From positions 1 to 25,227 of the forward strand of contig JBBRGG010000013.1 in NCBI GenBank assembly GCA_038240875.1: a stretch of 25,227 nucleotides of DNA. The letters run 5' to 3'. Under the pieces are notes generated by a model. That model did no database searches. It saw nothing but the letters and a program-made list of their open reading frames with translations, and was not told the origin of the DNA. Below, one piece after another: positions 23,276 to 25,227 of the stretch (its first letter is position 1; each line of letters starts with the position of its first letter). A program made the translations under genes and the position numbers. The DNA comes from JBBRGG01 sp038240875 (GTDB lineage: Bacteria; Planctomycetota; Phycisphaerae; Phycisphaerales; UBA1924).

Positions 23276-23959
23276 ATGGCTCTCGTGGCGTTGCAAGGGC
23301 GGTTCGGAAGATTTTTTCCCCTCTGGGTCCGTTGCGCTGTGGTGGGCTTGGCTTTATCGTGGATGATCGCTATTGGTCATTGGCTGCTTGTTGAGACCGG
23401 ACAACTTCCGCGCATCCGGACTCACATGGTTGTGGATGCCGACTCGAGCGGGCAAGCGATCGTTGAGGCAATCCATTGTCGCATCACGGGACTCTGGCCG
23501 AACGAGGCTCCATTTTTGGTGGATGGGTACACAACCATCGCCTATGGCTGGCCCATCGCAAACTGGGGAACGGTGTTTCGACAGCGAAGCACGGCGTTCT
23601 GGCAGAGCGGCGTGGACCCGGTCGTTGCTGTGGATATGCGGTGGCTCTGGCCACCAGGGAACCTGCCTGATCCGTACCATCCAACGCTCACCTTGGCTGC
23701 GCGGAATGCGCAGTGCGCCGCGGGTGGCCCGTGCCCCAGAACGCTCTGCTTCGACGCCTATCAGCGTTACATGCCGATCTTTCCGCTCGTGGGCCATTCG
23801 ATGCTGGCGAGCGTGTTCTACGGCTTGCCCTTCTTCGCGTGGTATAAATGGCGCGAAGTGCGTCGCCGGAGAGGCCACTGTGCCAGTTGTGGATATGACC
23901 GATCCACTTTGCCACCTCTAGGTCCGTGCCCCGAATGCGGCATGAGTATTCGACGCTAA
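23276..23959 (+). CDS. Membrane protein with C-terminal zinc ribbon (module gene B')
   Basis: The 227-aa product is a diverged paralogue of the B protein: N-terminal helix (LWVRCAVVGLALSWMIAIGHWLL), outside domain with IAYGWPIANWG (B has TAFGWPFPCMS), a second helix (MLASVFYGLPFFAWY), basic KWREVRRRRG and a zinc ribbon with Cys202, Cys205, Cys218 and Cys221. Cys spacing (CX2C, 12 residues, CX2C) is identical in both. The ATG at 23276 has GGAG six bases before it; a TTG at 23225 in the same frame overlaps the A' stop and would add 17 residues. The earlier ATG at 23135 is unlikely because it overlaps A'. Confidence 0.8.
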   Translation: MALVALQGRFGRFFPLWVRCAVVGLALSWMIAIGHWLLVETGQLPRIRTHMVVDADSSGQAIVEAIHCRITGLWPNEAPFLVDGYTTIAYGWPIANWGTVFRQRSTAFWQSGVDPVVAVDMRWLWPPGNLPDPYHPTLTLAARNAQCAAGGPCPRTLCFDAYQRYMPIFPLVGHSMLASVFYGLPFFAWYKWREVRRRRGHCASCGYDRSTLPPLGPCPECGMSIRR

Positions 23960-24117
23960 GCGCACAAACCTCACAATCCGCACATTCGGCCACGCCGCGA
24001 GTTATGTAGGCCAACAAAATCGCCGATTCCTTGACAACGCCCTATGCAAATGGGCAAAGGCATTGCTCGCGCACTGCCCTCACGTTCTTCCGACTTCCCT
24101 CTCAAGGAATCAACCAC

Positions 24118-25227
24118 ATGCCTCGCCTTACCAACAACCTCAGCACCTTGCGCGCCGCCTTCACTTCTACCGCCTTCACTTCTACCGCCTTCACTCGCGT
24201 TGCCTTCACGCTCAGCGCACTTACCCTCGCACTCGTCGTTGGCGGGTGCGCCTCTTCCAACTCACCATTCGCAAACGCCGCGAACTCAAACGCATCCAAT
24301 TCCCAGCCTTCGTACCAATTTACAAGCCAGAACGCGAGACCAAACACAAACTTCGCCTCGCACAGCGGCACCGCTTCCAACCCTTCTGCCTTCGTAACCA
24401 ATTCCAATTACCCCACGAACTCCAACGGCTTCAACACCAACTCTTCCGCCAACCCCGCTAACTCCCCCGCCTCCACCTTTCAACCTCTCCCAGGCGACGC
24501 CCTCTGGCGTCCACTCCCAACCGTCACCTCAAACGTCGGCATCCTCGAAACCCCCGCGCCCCTCGCCAACACCACCGAACTCCTAGGCAACGGCAACGTC
24601 GAATCAACCTCCAACGTCGTTCGCGTCACCAACGCCGAAGTTGGCGCTGCCTTCGACCCAACCCTCGCACCCGACGGCAAATCACTCATCTTTGCCAGCA
24701 CTCAACACCGCAGAACCAGCGACATCTACCTCCAGCGCATCGGCTCGCGCGTCGTCACCCAACTCACCAGCGACCCCGCCGACGACGCCATGCCACAAGT
24801 CAGCCCCGATGGCACCCGCGTTGCCTTCTCCTCCAATCGCAATGGCAACTGGGATATTTACATCATGCCAATCGGTGGCGGCCGCGCCGTGCAAGTCACC
24901 AACGACCCCGCCGACGAGATCGCTCCAAGCTGGTCCCCCGATGGCGCGCAAATGGTCTTTAGCCGCTTGGGCGAAGCGAGTGGCCGCTGGGAAATGTGGG
25001 TCACCCAAGGCCGCGACCAGACCGTTTCTTCATTCATCGGCTTTGGTTTGTTCCCACGCTGGTGCCCGGTTCCCGCCACCGGCTTTGGCGCTGCGGACAA
25101 GATCGCCTTCCAAGTTGGCCGCGAACGCGATACGCGTGGCTACGCCATCTGGACCCTCGATTACTTAAATGGCACAGCCACCAACCTCACCGAAATCGCA
25201 TCCAGCGCAGAGCAGGCCATGATCAAT
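24118..25227 (+). CDS. TolB-like beta-propeller lipoprotein, 3' end outside the window
   Basis: The frame is open for 370 codons to the window end. A signal peptide ends in the lipobox VGGC with Cys44. Residues 45 to about 122 are an Asn/Ser-rich linker. The propeller follows as PD40/WD40-like blades: FDPTLAPDGKSLIFAS, then DIYLQRIG and QLTSDPADDAMPQVSPDGTR, then VAFSSNRNGNWDIYIMPIGG and APSWSPDGAQMVFS. Such TolB-like lipoproteins act in the envelope, often as protein-binding scaffolds; the partner is unknown. AAGGA at 24104-24108 lies 9 bases before the ATG. TTGACA at 24031-24036 is a possible -35 box but no good -10 follows. Confidence 0.9.
   Translation, partial: MPRLTNNLSTLRAAFTSTAFTSTAFTRVAFTLSALTLALVVGGCASSNSPFANAANSNASNSQPSYQFTSQNARPNTNFASHSGTASNPSAFVTNSNYPTNSNGFNTNSSANPANSPASTFQPLPGDALWRPLPTVTSNVGILETPAPLANTTELLGNGNVESTSNVVRVTNAEVGAAFDPTLAPDGKSLIFASTQHRRTSDIYLQRIGSRVVTQLTSDPADDAMPQVSPDGTRVAFSSNRNGNWDIYIMPIGGGRAVQVTNDPADEIAPSWSPDGAQMVFSRLGEASGRWEMWVTQGRDQTVSSFIGFGLFPRWCPVPATGFGAADKIAFQVGRERDTRGYAIWTLDYLNGTATNLTEIASSAEQAMIN
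24157..24201 (+). repeat. 15-bp tandem repeat, 2 perfect plus 1 diverged unit
   Basis: GCCTTCACTTCTACC occurs twice exactly and is followed by a diverged third unit, giving AFTST AFTST AFTRV in the signal-peptide region of the TolB-like lipoprotein. Confidence 0.85.

Noticed and set aside
22942..23394. ATG-started frame MLASKLLEKAGKS right after gene B
   Set aside because: Arg-rich, no homology to A or B, and it overlaps both the A' segment and B'.

Overview
The window looks like a chromosomal segment from a planctomycete, probably of the Phycisphaerae type. This is inferred from three things: a long-leader prepilin-like protein with a late His-Gly/Asn-Gly segment, membrane proteins ending in a CxxCGY...CPECG zinc ribbon, and an isolated nuoC. 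No rRNA, tRNA, transposase, integrase or CRISPR array was found. The genes are mostly single units or short operons, on both strands.

Layout. 1-565 (+): 3' part of a FAD monooxygenase gene broken by an in-frame TGA. 595-1218 (-): a lipoprotein resembling DUF2459. 1495-3852 (+): DNA topoisomerase VI subunit B with no subunit A beside it. 3994-4986 (+): prepilin-like protein. 4992-9542 (-): ABC-F ATPase, then an acyl-CoA mutase large subunit whose substrate-pocket residues are of the isobutyryl-CoA mutase type and which has no B12 domain, then a small membrane protein. 9704-10213 (+): membrane-anchored thioredoxin-like protein behind a perfect 14-bp palindrome. 10242-15714 (-): a drug-efflux operon of TetR regulator, membrane-fusion protein and RND pump, with a palindromic operator candidate just upstream and a TTGA stop/start overlap between the first two genes. 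15991-16797 (+): class I methyltransferase. 16855-19680 (-): lipoprotein, NuoC, and an unknown protein with a five-residue repeat. 19681-20083: an intergenic stretch dense in hairpins, followed by an unknown 224-aa protein with a near-perfect Shine-Dalgarno site. 21036-23959 (+): a duplicated two-gene module (secreted Cys-rich protein plus membrane zinc-ribbon protein, then a shortened copy of each). 24118-25227 (+): 5' part of a TolB-like propeller lipoprotein that runs off the window.

The clearest functional unit is the TetR-MFP-RND efflux operon. The least described is the 21.0-24.0 kb module: gene A overlaps gene B by ATGA, the copy A' overlaps a possible B' start by TTGA, and a perfect 10-bp stem hides the B' ribosome-binding site. 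A recurrent theme is short tandem repeats kept in frame inside non-conserved parts of proteins (five genes at DNA level, one more at protein level).
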